64,000 nt of DNA, from positions 18,243,093 to 18,307,092 of the forward strand of contig NC_081542.1 of the NCBI RefSeq assembly GCF_901000735.1, written 5' to 3'. Below the pieces are notes generated by a model that saw nothing but the letters and a program-made list of their open reading frames with translations, was not told the origin of the DNA and did no database searches. Shown piece after piece: positions 34,133-46,740 of the stretch. Position numbers and translations under genes: made by a program. Each line of letters starts with the position of its first letter. Within the stretch, counting starts at the first letter, position 1. This DNA is from Corylus avellana. Lineage: Eukaryota; Streptophyta; Magnoliopsida; Fagales; Betulaceae.

Positions 34133-35449
34133 GAAGTAGTTGCCACAAAGAAAGTGTCTACATCAATCAGTTTTTGGTTTTCTCCAACTTTTTATTTGTA
34201 AAGTTGAAGAGGAGAATCAAGAAAGCACAAATGTTTCATCTCTGAAGAGCATTCATGCTTCCACTGTTGCACACATTTGTCAATTAGAGACCCAAAAGAC
34301 AGACCTTATATCATTATTAAGTAAATACATTGTGAAAGTGAGTTGAAGGTTGAGTGCAAATAATTTTTTGGGATTATGCTTACGAGCAAAAGCTCGAGTT
34401 TTACCTAACTCGTGTAGAAGGAATGCTTTGCACAGTGTCATAAAAATCAAGTTTTACCGAACTTGTATGAAATGAGTGCTTTTCTCATCATTAGACGCCT
34501 CGTTTACTAAATATTGGGTCCTGAAAGCGCTATTAATGGTTGAAGTGACAATGATGGAAGGTGTTTGATAAAAATGATGACTTGCAATAGTAACGATAAT
34601 GATAGTAGTAATGTGAATAGTGATGCTAATGATGGTAATTCAATTGCATTAGATTTAGGGACAGAATTGGAATTTACCATCGGAAGACCAAAGCATAAAT
34701 GAAGGGTAAAGCTTAATTTTAATAGGGCTAAGTCTAATTTTTCTGTCTGAAAAATTGAAAAAAAAAAAAACCATTAACACATTTTTCAAAATAAATTATA
34801 AAATTATATTCAAAACTTAAAACACTTCTTAAAAAATAAAACACAACATATATTTTGTAAAAAAGAAAACTTAAAAATTTTAAAGGAAATAGTTTTATTT
34901 TTCATTTTTCTTTTATTTTATAAAAATAAAATTTTTTTCATTTTTCAATTTTACAAAATATTATTCCAAAATTTTATCAAACAAAATTTAAACTTTTCTT
35001 AAATATGACCTCCACCAAATAAATTATCAACTTTTACATTTTCAAACTTAAAACGCAAAACACTTCTCAAAATTTTACCAAACGAACTCTAAGATCTTTC
35101 GGCCCAAGTTGGAACCCGATTATTGTTTTAAAAAATGACTATAAAGGAGAGAGTCATTATTATATCTTGTGGTGTTTTAAATTTTAGTTCGAGTTCTTGT
35201 AGTATTTGTAGTGACAAATTGTAAAAAGAAAAAGGTAAATAAGAAAAAAAAAAAAAAAAAAAGACAAAAAAGAAAAAGAAAAAGAAAACAATAAAAGTGG
35301 GACAGGAAAATCCTTATCCAAGATGGGAGGACAAGATCCGAATCAGCCAAACAGACCCGAATATAGGCGAATCCAGAAATCATAGTCCTCTTTTATTTGT
35401 TTAAAACCCTAGCGACCCCGGAAGACAAAGCGAAAGACTAGCGAAGGCG
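34133..35449. other. AT-rich intergenic stretch
   Basis: No gene was seen between the FKBP13 relic and the LLP-homolog gene. It contains long A/T runs, and the last about 200 bp presumably hold the LLP-homolog promoter and 5' UTR (a purine-rich leader, then 'aaaccctagcg' near 35403-35413). Confidence 0.4.
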
Positions 35450-35473
35450 GTGGTTGAAGAAGAAGAAGAAGCG

Positions 35474-37747
35474 ATGGCGAAGTCAATGAGGTCGAAGAAA
35501 TTGAAGAGGCTTCGAGCGATTCGGAGAGAGATGGTGGAGCCCTACTACGACAACAAAGATGTTGCTAAGCTCGCTGCTCAGGAGGCTGCCCTCGCCGCCC
35601 CTAAGCTCCCTGCCCGTCCCACTTCTACCAATACGGATATCACTACAACTTCAAACGCTATGGGTAACCTCTCTCTCTCTCTCTCTGCTTATTATCCAGT
35701 TTCTGGAGTTCAATGATTTGCCTGGTATTCAATATTTCCCTATTGTTGATGGTGTTCTGAGTAGTAGTTTATAGTTTTACAAAATTATGTGCTCTTGCAT
35801 TTGGGTTTTTTCATGCTAGTTGGTGATTTTGTGTGTAGCCCATTTTGGCTTATGATGCAGAACCCATTACCCACCAACACGCCACCATTCATGTCCTTCC
35901 ATAATGATATGTTTTAATTCTTATACAATGACCGGATGATACTCCTTATGATTCCTCAATATACGCAGGAATGGCAAAAGGGGGAGAAAAAAAAATGGAA
36001 GCTTTGTACTGAATGATTTGTGCTACGCTAGTTTCTTATGTTCGATTCCTCCAGTCTACCATCTATTTTTGTTCTGACCAAGTTCTCTCTGTGAAACCGT
36101 TTTAGTTATTTCTTAAGGAGGAAACAGATACTTGTATTTCTTAGCAACAAGCTTATTGAGGCTCTTATCACACCCAAACATGTTTTGATTTACAAGTACA
36201 TATATATACCCCATCTGCAGCTCGAATTCTCACCTCTGTTTTTTTACGCGAAAGATAAAAACTGCACTCCAACTGAGCACTACTTTTCAAACTCAGTAAT
36301 ATTAGGAAATAATTGGCTTTGTTTGTTAATGTGTTTTGGGGGCACTTTTTGTTTTTGGTTTCACATAAAGGTGAAAACAGCTTCTTTTTTTGGTGTTTTG
36401 AGGACTAATTTGCCAGCCAATCGATAGATGTTTGTGTTGGATGGCGTAGATGACAACCAGGGAGTCTCCGTCAATGATGATGTTGTTCTTTATCCCCAAT
36501 TTTGTTGCTTTCTAGATGGCTAGAAGCCGAAGGGCAGCTTTGGCTTCTCCCATGTTGGGGTTAGAGTGGGCTTTCTCTCAGCTTATTATGGGGCATTATC
36601 TGCTCTCAAGTGAATATGTAAATTTCGCAATTGACAGAAAATGAAAATGAGTGACACCCTTTCCCACCCATGTAACAAGCGGCATATCTATTTGCCAAAG
36701 CAATTGAATTATGAGTAATGCGATATACTACGCCTCCATCCCATTTCTCTTTTACTTGGTTGACGTGGCAGTGCCCATTAGCATTTGATTTTTTTTTTTT
36801 AATAAAGGTGATGTGGACAATGCCGCATCAACCCTGGAGGATGGGATTTATACTTCAATTTTTTTAGTTATAAGAATGAAATATTAAATACATGAAGAGA
36901 ACATTTCATTGAAATTCAAAAGAAGGAAAAAAAGAAGAAGAAATAATAAATTGCAATCAAAATTTTCTTGAGTGTTGCTATCATGAGGATACCCATCATT
37001 ACATTACATTGATTCATTTTGTTTTTTGAGGTAGTTTGGAAAATGTAAGTTCACACTCTTTAGATTTAGAAAATTTATCACATTATGCTTGATTTTTATA
37101 AAATGTTTGCAAAGTTTTATGCATCGCAAGCAAAATACAGAAAATGAGAAGTTTAACATAAAGCCATTGATTTTCTAATAATTGTACTATTTTGATTTCT
37201 TACTTCCATTTTCTTGGCAACTAAACATTGCATAGGTGCTTACAGTTTTGAAATTAATTGTGCTATTTTAATTTCCTGCCCTTCAATTTTTTCTACTTGG
37301 ATTGAAGTAATTTAAGAATAGCATGGTTAGGTTCATACTGTTGATCTCAATTTATTCAGTCATTTTATGGTGACTTTGCTTATTCTATGGAATTATCACA
37401 AGTTGATTTTTTGGTGATCAATTGTATTGTACATGGAAATGATTTTGCATTCAAAATCTAGTAAGAATGGAACTTGACTATGTGAATATACTGCCCGATT
37501 TTGCTCCATCTGCAATTAGTTTTTGTTTGAAGTGAAAACAACGTCATCTCTAATGCCTGTCAGCATTTTCAATTTTGATGATTTGGATTCTCTCCATCAT
37601 TTGACAGATGTGGAGATAGCTGATGGGAATCAAAGCATGCATTCTTTAAAGCCTGCTGGTGGAATAGGGAAGAAGTTCAAAAGGAAATTCAAGATGGGTA
37701 AAGGCAAGCGCCGTGGTAAGGGCATCAGGAGGAAGCACCATATTTGA
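35474..37747 (+). CDS. LLP-homolog (DUF2423-like) small basic nucleolar protein, two exons
   Basis: Exon 1 is 35474-35663, the intron 35664-37607 (gtaacc...ttgacag, phase 1) and exon 2 37608-37747, giving 109 residues. The N-terminus MAKSMRSKKLKRLRAIRR fits the DUF2423/LLP family. A middle 'AAQEAALAAPKLP' and 'AMDVEIADGNQS' spans the splice, and a K/R-rich C-terminus ends KHHI. The codon split across the intron restores Asp in AMDVE, which supports the model. Family members are small nuclear/nucleolar basic proteins linked to ribosome biogenesis; the plant role is inferred. The start ATG has a purine at -3 (gaagcgATGG); an upstream GTG frame is not needed. Fragments of this gene recur across the cluster. 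Confidence 0.85.
36350..36590 (-). mobile_element. LINE RNase H-like fragment within the LLP-homolog intron
   Basis: The minus strand reads 'MGEAKAALRLLAI', a stop, 'KATKLGIKNNIIIDGDSLVV', then 'HLSIGWQI'. This pattern (GEAKAAL..., DGDSLVV..., SI.WQI) is familiar from the RNase H-like domain of plant non-LTR elements and related orphan proteins. It is broken by a stop and short, so it is a relic. Its edge near 36565 coincides with where the duplicated intron copy at 19490 begins. Confidence 0.5.
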
Positions 37748-39200
37748 TTCCATAACAGATACTGGTAATTGATATTTCTCCTACTATACTAATGGTATCA
37801 AGTGGCCTGTGGGCAATCTTGGTAGTTCTAAGATAGGTATATTTTGTATTCTGATTTTGTTAAGTGACATGAATGTAGACTATCCTTTTTCTTTTATCAC
37901 AACTTATAAATATGGATGAATGACTTTTTTCCCCTCGCACACAGAAAATTTTAGTGGATTGAAGGACGTGTACCTATATTCAACTGACTGTTTTACCAAA
38001 CAGTGTTGGAACAAGTACAAAGTTGTGTAAAAGCTTAGGGAAGCCCCAGTTCTTACGGAGGAAGCTAAATTATAAAGTCCAAGTTATTGTGTTTTAACTA
38101 AAAACAAGATGCTACAACAGTCTCATTTGTAAACAATGTTAAGCATGCGACTTTTGTTTTGAATGAGAATGATTTAAGCAGAGATGCACATGCTGATGCA
38201 GTTTTATTGGCAATAGCTGCATCTGGATTATGCATTTATCAATTTTAGGTAACAGTATCTGCATCACGTGGTTACTAATCATTATTTGTGTGGTTATTGC
38301 GGTTATTGAATGATGTTATTAATAGCTATTCGCATATCAAGTAATGGGCCTTTTGGGTCTTCTTTGGATCTCTATTAGGGCATATTTTACATGCGTTTGA
38401 AAATGTTTTTAACCCTGTTTAGTGTTTTTTAACCCATAATGTTTTAGATGAAATTCATATCTTGATTCCACATTCCAGCTTAAAAATAAGAGAATACAAA
38501 TACCCCACAATGTGTTCATCCACAAAATACAAACATACAAATTACAAAGGGCTATTGTTCAAATGTAAATCCAACAACATTACAAATCCAGCTAACATTT
38601 TACAAATTCAAAATTTAAAAAGCATGATTAAAGTCTAAATGTAACACATTCAAAAGTGGATGATGAATTTGTTGCAAAGACTAAAATCTTTTTTGGATTC
38701 AAGGCTAAATTTCATTACGTCTATGGTATTCAGATTGTCCAACTTTTTTCCTTCAAAGAATATATATTGTTGAAGTACCAATCCAGTAACTATTAAGTAA
38801 TAAAAAATAAAAAATAACTTTTTCTTCAGACTGAAAAAAATGAATTAGAATGAGGTTTTTTTAATAGCGGAAGCATGGAGCTGATGCATCAATTTATAGC
38901 TCATCATTTTCTGGATGACAATATTAGTTTCGGTAATGTAATATTAAGAAAGATGGTAATTAAGACCCTAAAATGGGACCATATGAACAAATGGTTATTA
39001 GAAAATGGGATGCAATAAAAGAGAGAATGCCTCGCACAATTGTAAAAATCATTCATGTGTATGTCGTTTTTTGTTTTTTTGGTAAGATCATGTGTATGAC
39101 TTCAACACATGAAGATTGGAGCATATGTTATTACAACAACCTGAAAAACTTACAAGACATAAATAATGCATATGAAGGAAAAACTCCAATACTCATAGCT
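37748..39200. other. LLP-homolog 3' flank and RLP E 3' flank
   Basis: 37748-38004 is the downstream part shared with 32269-32569 and probably holds the 3' UTR. 38005-38690 has no recognisable gene. 38690-39200 is typical RLP 3' spacer ('tggtattcagattgtcc' type). Confidence 0.5.
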
Positions 39201-42060
39201 TCAACATCTCTCTGACTTGACCTTCTTTAGCATGCGAACAATTTTGACGTTAACGAACACAACAATCCTATCTTTCAAATTATCAAAACTTCGAAAGTAA
39301 GCTTGTCTCCATGATGTTTTGACAATTAGTGTGCCACAAACTCTCCAAAATCCAACAATAAACCCAGCTGCAATGCTAATGTAGAATGATAAACACTCAA
39401 TTTCCCTTCTATTTTCGTTGGCTACTCTGTTACCACCATTTGAAGTTACTCTAGGTTTAGTTTCATCCTCTGAACACTTGGTTGAAAGTGGAGGCCGACA
39501 GAGTAAAGAGTTACCTTCGTAGATAGAAGAGTCATTAAGTGTTTGAAGTTGATTCCCATTTGGAATTTTTCCTGGCAAGTTGAATGACAAATTCAAGTGA
39601 CTTAAGAAGGTCAAAGAAGACAAGCTTTCAAGGATACGACCATAAAGCTCATTCACTGAGAGATCAAGTGTTTCTAACATGAGTAAATTCCCCATTTTTT
39701 TAGGAATTCTTCCAATGAGATGATTCATTGATAAATTCATGTTGACCAATCTTAAGAGGCTTGTTATATTATCTGGTATTTTTGCTGATAAACGATTAGC
39801 CGAAAGGTCTATGGAATAGACAAGATAAATAAGTTGATTATAAATGTTCGCTTCCTTTAGAAACCAACACCATTTGATCACCATAGCTCTCAACAATTTC
39901 TCCATCATTGTAATTACTCAAGTTCCCTAAACATTGAGGGATTGCTCCAGAAAAATCATTATCTACAAGGTCCATGATCTTAAGACTTGAAAGAAGACAT
40001 AATTGTTGTGGTATGTGCCTGTGGAACAAGTTAGACCTTAGGCTTAACCTCAACAAAGTTGAAAAACTTTCTCCTATCCATGCTGGAAGTTTTCCAAAGA
40101 ATTTGTTTCCTCCAAGATCAAGGCTGGTCAGGTTTCTATAATTTCTAAAGAAAGAAGGAAGCTCCCCTTCAAGACGATTTTGGTGCAGTAATAATAGCTT
40201 TAGTGAACTCAAATGTTGCATTGAACTTGGAATATTGCCAGATATATTGTTTTTTTGCTAAGTTCAACACCAATAACTCCTGTAAATCCTTCCAATAAGG
40301 GGGAAGTTTTCCGGATAGAGAATTGTTTCTCAAAACAAGGCCTCTCAATTTTTTAGCTTTCCAATAGAATGGGGAAGTTTACCAGTAATTGGATTTGAAG
40401 ATAGGTCCAACCAAGATGACTTGGGCAATGCAATAGCTCAACCATGTTTTCAGGAATAGGGCCATAAAACATATTATTCTTGAGATGTATCCAACCAAGA
40501 TTTGCATGTTTTCCAATTGAATATATCTCAGCATAAAAGGAGGAAACCAATCATATTTGACATCTAAAACCAATGTCCATTTCGTAGAATATTTTGCAGA
40601 CAAGCCCAGAGATTTTAGTCGGGTGAGATTTTGAAAATGAGCCTCAGTTAGGACACCTTCCCATGAATTTTGATGAAGTTTCAACAAAACAAGCATTGAT
40701 AGTTTCCCAATGCTTTTTGGAATGATTCCTTTCATTTGAAAACTCGAGAGGTCAACTGTTTGCAATGACAGCAAGTTTCCAATAGAATCTGGAATTGAAC
40801 CCGAAACAGAGTTTTGAGAGAGGTAAATAGTTTTCAACTTCTTGACTCTTCTTAATGAATGAGGCAAGTTCCCCCCAAGCAACACATTTGTACTCAAGTC
40901 CAGATACTCAAGGCTACTGTTGGGACATTGAGACAAGCCTTCCACAAACTCAGTTACCTCCCCACTTATATTGCTGTATTGCATATTTAATGTTTGCAAC
41001 TTGCAAAGGTTGGCGAATGAGCTTGGTATCTTTCCAATAAATAGTTGCCAGCTAAATCCAAGTTACGAAAGTTTGTTAGATGTCCCAGAACAACTGGAAT
41101 AGCACCCTCTAAACCAACTGGACCCAAGATTGATTGTTAAAAGCCCAACCAAATTTGACAACCAGTGAGGTATGAAGGAGTCAAAATAGTTGTAAGAGAG
41201 ATCAAGGACTGAAAGCAATGTGAAGTTGATGGAGGAAAGAGAGTGAGGAAGACTAGCGAGTTCACAATCACCTAGGTGTAACTCCACCAAGGAAGGGAAG
41301 GGAGCATATTAACTGCATCAAGCCAACCCGGAACATTCTTAAGATTTACATCTCCCAAATTGAGGTACCTAAGAGGCTTTTCACTTCCAATATTGGAAAG
41401 GGAATGACCATGCCGATGAAATGAAAATGAATTGAGATCTAGATATTGCAGCCTTGATAGATTCCCAAGATGGGGAGGAATAGCTCCAGCAAACATTCAG
41501 AAAGAGAGATTGAGATACCTCAAATTCTCGAAGGAACCCAAAAACTTCGGAATATTGTATCCATTAAAATTATTCAAGCTTAGGTCCAGATAACTCAAGT
41601 TCTTTAGACCGAGTAAAGAAGAACTTATCTTACCCCCGAGGCATAACTTCTTGTAAGCTTTTGATATTTCATCACAATGGTACTCATATTTAGTTTGTGA
41701 ATAATATTCTCCTTCTTCTAAAAAATAAAATTCACTCACCGAAAATGGATTTTTGAGGTCAAGCTTGATGACATGTCTTGTGCTATTGTCACAGCTAACG
41801 CCAATCCAAGTGCAGCAATCATCACCAACCCAAGAAGAGAGACGACCCGCACCCGATGGATCAGTAAGACTTTCTTTGAAGCTAAGAAGTGATTTTCTCT
41901 CCATCTTTGAGCATCTGAAAATAGGGCTTTCGGTGCATGAAACAGGTTTAATAACTTGTAGGTAGGATGCAGTTCCAAGTAGAGAGAAGAAAAAAATCAG
42001 ATGGAAAGGAACAATAGACATAAAGAAGTGGGTTCTAACCATTTTGCTAGTGAAATGCAT
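39201..42060 (-). pseudogene. RLP pseudogene E
   Basis: All RLP parts can be followed: signal peptide and LRRNT (41497-42060, 'DDCCTWIGVSCD'), LRRs in fragments (41272-41496, 41063-41290, 40379-40999, 39838-40221) and the C-terminal LRRs, membrane helix and tail (39201-39908). The first break is a nonsense change TCA to TGA in 'LNLSFS' at about 41495-41497. At least four frameshifts follow, for example near 41290 after NMLPSLP and near 41063. Part of the LRR domain between about 40353 and 40560 is also condensed. GxxxG (GFIVG) and the [10 protein letters not shown] tail persist. Confidence 0.9.
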
Positions 42061-43838
42061 GTGATGCTACATGCATGGGATTCGACTATTTATTCTTGCC
42101 AATAAGGTTGGTAGAGTTAGACATGTTATGTGGCATTAAATAAATAATAAACTCAACATTTATTCAATTCAAAACCATTAAGTACTTCAGCTTTCAATAT
42201 ATAATTGTATCTCAACTTGTTAAGTGGTTGTAAGAGTCCTCATATTTTATTAAACATTTTGATGTGATGAAACCACTAAGGACTTTCTAAGTATCCACTA
42301 ACTTGACTTATAAATCCACTCTCTTGATTCTCTGAGAATAAAGCTAAAAAAAATTGAAAAATAAGATGTAATTGCCGTCCCCTTTGGGTTTAAAAGTTAA
42401 TCTCATGACAAAGACTCCACGCTTGGGTCTTCCTTCTATAAAGCAAAAAATAAATTATAATTATGGTATATTTAAGCCTATGAATTTAAGTTTTTCAATT
42501 GAACTAAGATTTTGGGTCCGACATTTTTACTTTCATCATACATCATAATGATAGCAAGAGGAAGCTGCAAGGGAGGGGTGAAATTAAAATATAATGGACT
42601 ATTTTATATCTAAATTGGTTGCGTGTTTGTGACTATTCTTTGATACCCTTGTTTGTACAACTTGTGAAAGGGGGAATATTCATATGCTTATTGCGATTTT
42701 GACCAACTTCTCTCGATAAAATTATTTTAATTATTTTTATTAGTGTTAAATTATTAATTAAATAATTAAATTCATCATTTTTTATGGAACATCCTCCTCT
42801 TTGGGTTGTGAAGTTTCTCTACAAAGACCATCCGAAATAAAAAAGAAATAGTTCCTGATTGGGAGTCAAAACTGCGTGTTTGCAAGAGATAATCAATGAA
42901 ATGGACATATGGCTTTCTTTATTGATTTGTTGAGCTTAAATTCCTCCAATAACAGTGGGGGGAAGCCACGTTATACTGTATGGGGTCAATTATTTCTACT
43001 GAAATTTGTAAAATATGTGAACTATTTATTAGGTTTTTGAGAAATTTGATGTATATACAATTAATTCCCAAAAACTTTGTGGGTTTAATTATGTAAGTTT
43101 TTTTTTTTTTTTTCTCAAAATTGGGACTCCCTACATTTTAGAAACTCGTGATCATTGTAGCTCCCAATCCTATAGACTTGCTTTGCTCTATTTCTATTAA
43201 AAATTAGAGCAAAAGTCAATTAAAAATATGATTTTTTACTATAGAAGAATCATCTGAATGATTAAAAAAGAAGGAAATGAAACGATTTTTTTACAACTGA
43301 AGCTTGAAAGTTCATGCATTCGCGGATTTCATTTCGATGTTTGAAAGACAATATTTGCTTCGGTAACATAATATCAAGAATGATGTTTAAAATTGTAAAT
43401 TAAGGCAGTGTCTTGTCTTTAGCCAACCGTTGGCTCACCATTTCATTGCAGCACCATTAAATAGAGAATGAAAATATAATAGTAAGTGATGAGAAATGGA
43501 TTTTGGAAAATGCGATACAATAAAAGAAATAATGCCTTGCACAATTGTAAAAATTATTCATATATATGACTTTGACAAGTGAAGATTTGAAGTATCTTGG
43601 ATCATACATTATTACAACAACCTGAAAAACTTACAATACATAAATTATACATATTAAGAAAAAATTTAAAAGTAAAAACATGAAACATAAATCCTCTGTC
43701 GTGAGAGATACGATTGCATTTGGCATATGCAACAAGCCTTTTAAACCCCTAGGCATCCCTAATGGACGAGTGAAGTCTCGTGAAGGTTTAACAGAAATGA
43801 TACCCACAAACATTGTAGCACTATGTTAGCCCACAACT
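42061..43838. repeat. Spacer between RLP E and RLP F
   Basis: Non-coding. 42061-43140 matches the 5' region of G (53250-54470), and 43148-43655 matches the 3' region of A (3972-4480). No gene is seen. The last about 165 bp is an insertion described separately. Confidence 0.6.
43656..43825. other. Insertion in the 3' flank of RLP F, origin unknown
   Basis: Compared with gene A (about 4480-4496), about 165 bp replace 'gctccta' just after the stop-proximal 3' flank. It contains 'cctctgtcgtgagagatacg' and 'aaacccctaggcatccc'. A 60-codon minus frame covers it, but I recognise neither a protein nor a transposon terminus. Confidence 0.4.
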
Positions 43839-46693
43839 TCAATTTCTCTCTGACTCGACCTTCCTTAGTAAGCAAACATTTTTGACCATAACGAACACCG
43901 CAATCTTGTCTTTCAAATTATCAAAGCTGCGAAAGTAAGCTTGTCTCCATGATGTTTTGATAATCAGTGTACCACAAACTCCCCAAAATGCAACAATAAA
44001 CCCAATTGCCATGCTAATCCAAAACGAGAATGACTCAACTGCCCTTTCCTTTCGGTTATCACCATTTGGTGTTACTTTAGGATTAGTTTCATCTTCGGAA
44101 CACTTGGTCGAAAGAGGAGGTCCGCAGAGTAAAGAGTTACCTCTGTAAATAGAAGAGTCATCAAGAGTTTGAAGTTGATTCCCAATTGGAATTTTTCCAG
44201 ACAAGTTGTTGAATGACAAATTCAAGTAACTTAAGAAGGTCAAATTTGACAAGCTCTCAGGGATAGGACCATAAAGCTCATTCTTCGAGAGATCAAGTGA
44301 TTGCAACATTTGTAAATTCCCAATTCTATTAGGAATTCCTCCAGTGAGGTGATTCATTGATAAATTCATGATGACCAATTTTGAGATGCTTGTTATATTA
44401 TCAGGTATTTCTCCTGATAAATTGTTACTCGAAAGGTCTATAGAATATAAAATACGCCAAAAAGTTTCACCATATTCATATTCTATTCCTTTAGAAACCA
44501 ACAACATTTGGTAATCATAATAGCCCCAATAACGTGCACTCTCATTACTATGCAAGCTTCCTAAACATTGAGGGATTACTCCTGAAAAATCATTGTGTGC
44601 AAGGTCTAGGATTTGAAGATGTGAAAGAAGACATAATTGTTGAGGTATGTCCCCATGAAAAAAGTTGGACCTTAGTCTTAACCTCAATAAAAGTGGTAGA
44701 CTTTCTCCTAACCATGTTGGAAGTTTTCCGAAGAATTTGTTTCTTCCAAGATCAAGGCTTTGCAAGTTACTATAGTTTCTAAAGAAAGAAGGAAACTCTC
44801 CATCAAGATGATTTTGGCTCAATGATAATATCACCAGTGATCTCAAATATTGCATTGAACTTGGAACATTGCCAGATATATTGTTCTTTGCTAAGTCCAA
44901 TATTTCTAACGATTGTAAATCCTTCCAAAGAGGGGGGAGTTTCCCGGATAAGGAATTGTTTCTCAAAATAAGAAGACTTAATTCCTTTAGCATTCCAATA
45001 GAATGGGGAATTCTGCCAGTAATTGAATTTGAAGAGAGGTCCAACAAAACCAACTTGGGCAATAAGTCACCTATGTTTTCTGGAATAGGTCCAGAAAACA
45101 TATTATTATCGAGATATATTTCGCTTAGATTACTAGGAAAAAGTGGAAGTGGACCCTCTAAGTTGTTGGAACTCAAATCAATAGAGTCTGCTGAAGGATG
45201 AAATTGAAAGTATGGTACCTGCCCATGTAGTTTGTTATGAGATAAGCTCCAATCGGTGACATTTGGGTAGGACTTCCAAAAGTCATGTGGAATGGTGTCA
45301 GAAATGCCAACATTCTCGAGCGTAAGATAATTGAGTTCATTTTGTGTTTTTAGCCACGCTGGAAAGTTTGGGCCGATCCGTACGTTTGCTAATGCAATCT
45401 CTGTCAGCTTAAAAGGAGGAACCCAGTCGTGTTTGACATCTAAAACCAATGTTGCTTTCGCATAACCTTCCACATACAACAGAAGAGATTTGAGCCAGGT
45501 GAGATTTTGAAAATGAGCTTCAGTTAAGTTACCTTCCCAAGAATTCCCGCTTAGGCCCAATGAAACAAGCCTTGACAGTTTCCCGATGTTTTTTGGAATT
45601 GTTCCGTTCAATTGATTATATGAGAGGTCAAGTTCTTGCATTGGCGGTAAGTTCCCATCTTCAAGGCTACTATTGAAACCTTGAGACAAGGCATCCACAA
45701 ACTCAGTTATCTCCCCAATTAAATTGTTGTCAGCTAAATTCAAGCTACGCAAGTTGGTTAGATGTTTCAGACCAACTGGAATGGTACCTCCAAGGAAAGT
45801 GTCCCCAAGGTTGATTGTTGAAAGCCCACTCACATTTGACAACCAGTGAGGTATGAAGGAGGAGCTAAAATTGTTGGAAGAGAGATCGAGGACTGAAAGG
45901 AGTGTAAAATTGATGGAGGAAATAGAGGAAGGAAGACTAACAAGTTCACAACGAGCTAGGTGTAACTCCCGTAAGGAAGGAAGCACATTAATCGCATGAA
46001 GCCAATACGGTACTTTCGTAAGATTTACAGCATCCATTCCAAGGTACTTAAGAGAAGGAAAACCAACAAGCCATTCTAGACTTTCAACCTGCAGATACCA
46101 TCCTGAATATGAGTCTGAATTGAGGTCTAGATATTGGAGCCTCGAAAGGTTCCCAAGATGGGGAGGAATAACTCCAGAAAACATTGAGAAAGAGAGATTG
46201 AAATACCTCAAATTCTCAAGGGAACCCAAAAACTTTGGAATATTGGCTCCAGTAAAATTATTCGAGCTTAGGTCAAAGTAACGCAAATGCTTTAGATTGA
46301 GTAAAGAAGAACTTATCTTGCCCACCAGACACGACTTGTTATATTGATCAAAATCATCAAACCACGAAATTGGGTTCCTGAGGTCAAGCTTGACGACATT
46401 TCCTGTGTTATCACATCCAACGCCTAGCCAGTTGCAGCAATCCTCACCAACCCAAGAAGAGAGACGACCCGATGGATCTGTGAGATTGTATTTAAAACTA
46501 AGAAGTGCTTCCCTCTCCACCTCTGAGCATTTGAAAATAGGGCCTTTGGTACATGAAATGGGTTTAATAAATTGTAGGTAGGATGAAGTTCCAAGCAGAG
46601 AGATGAAAAAATGAGGATGAGATGATGAAGAGTGGACATAAAGATATGACTGCTAATAACCATTCTGCCAGTGCAATAGTTAGACATGATCAT
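43839..46693 (-). CDS. LRR receptor-like protein F, near intact, one-base frameshift in signal peptide
   Basis: The main frame (43839-46520, 893 codons from an internal Met) covers LRRNT ('[13 protein letters not shown]', '[13 protein letters not shown]'), all LRRs, the island ('[15 protein letters not shown]'), 'CGPPLSTKC', a transmembrane helix at about residues 832-854 of this frame (GFIVAFWGVCGTL) and a basic tail. Upstream, the initiator and signal peptide ([19 protein letters not shown]) are in another frame: the A run at about 46606-46611 has six A where gene A has seven. Without that base the receptor lacks a signal peptide. It may be a real recent pseudogene or a homopolymer error; the rest of the frame is clean, which favours very recent loss or error. 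LRR content is smaller than A, with a single IGKLSRLVSL unit. Confidence 0.8.
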
Positions 46694-46732
46694 CTAAATG
46701 CTTGTGAGGCCTAGACATGCTTGGGGTTCATG

Positions 46733-46740
46733 TATTTATA
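46733..46740 (-). promoter_or_regulatory. Candidate TATA box of RLP F
   Basis: TATAAATA on the minus strand at the same distance from the start as in gene A. The about 60 bp between are almost the same in both genes. Gene H lacks an equivalent clear box at this distance. Confidence 0.45.

Noticed and set aside
35177..35383. 68-codon minus-strand ORF upstream of the LLP-homolog gene
   Set aside because: It arises from a poly-A/poly-T tract (phenylalanine-rich) in the probable promoter.
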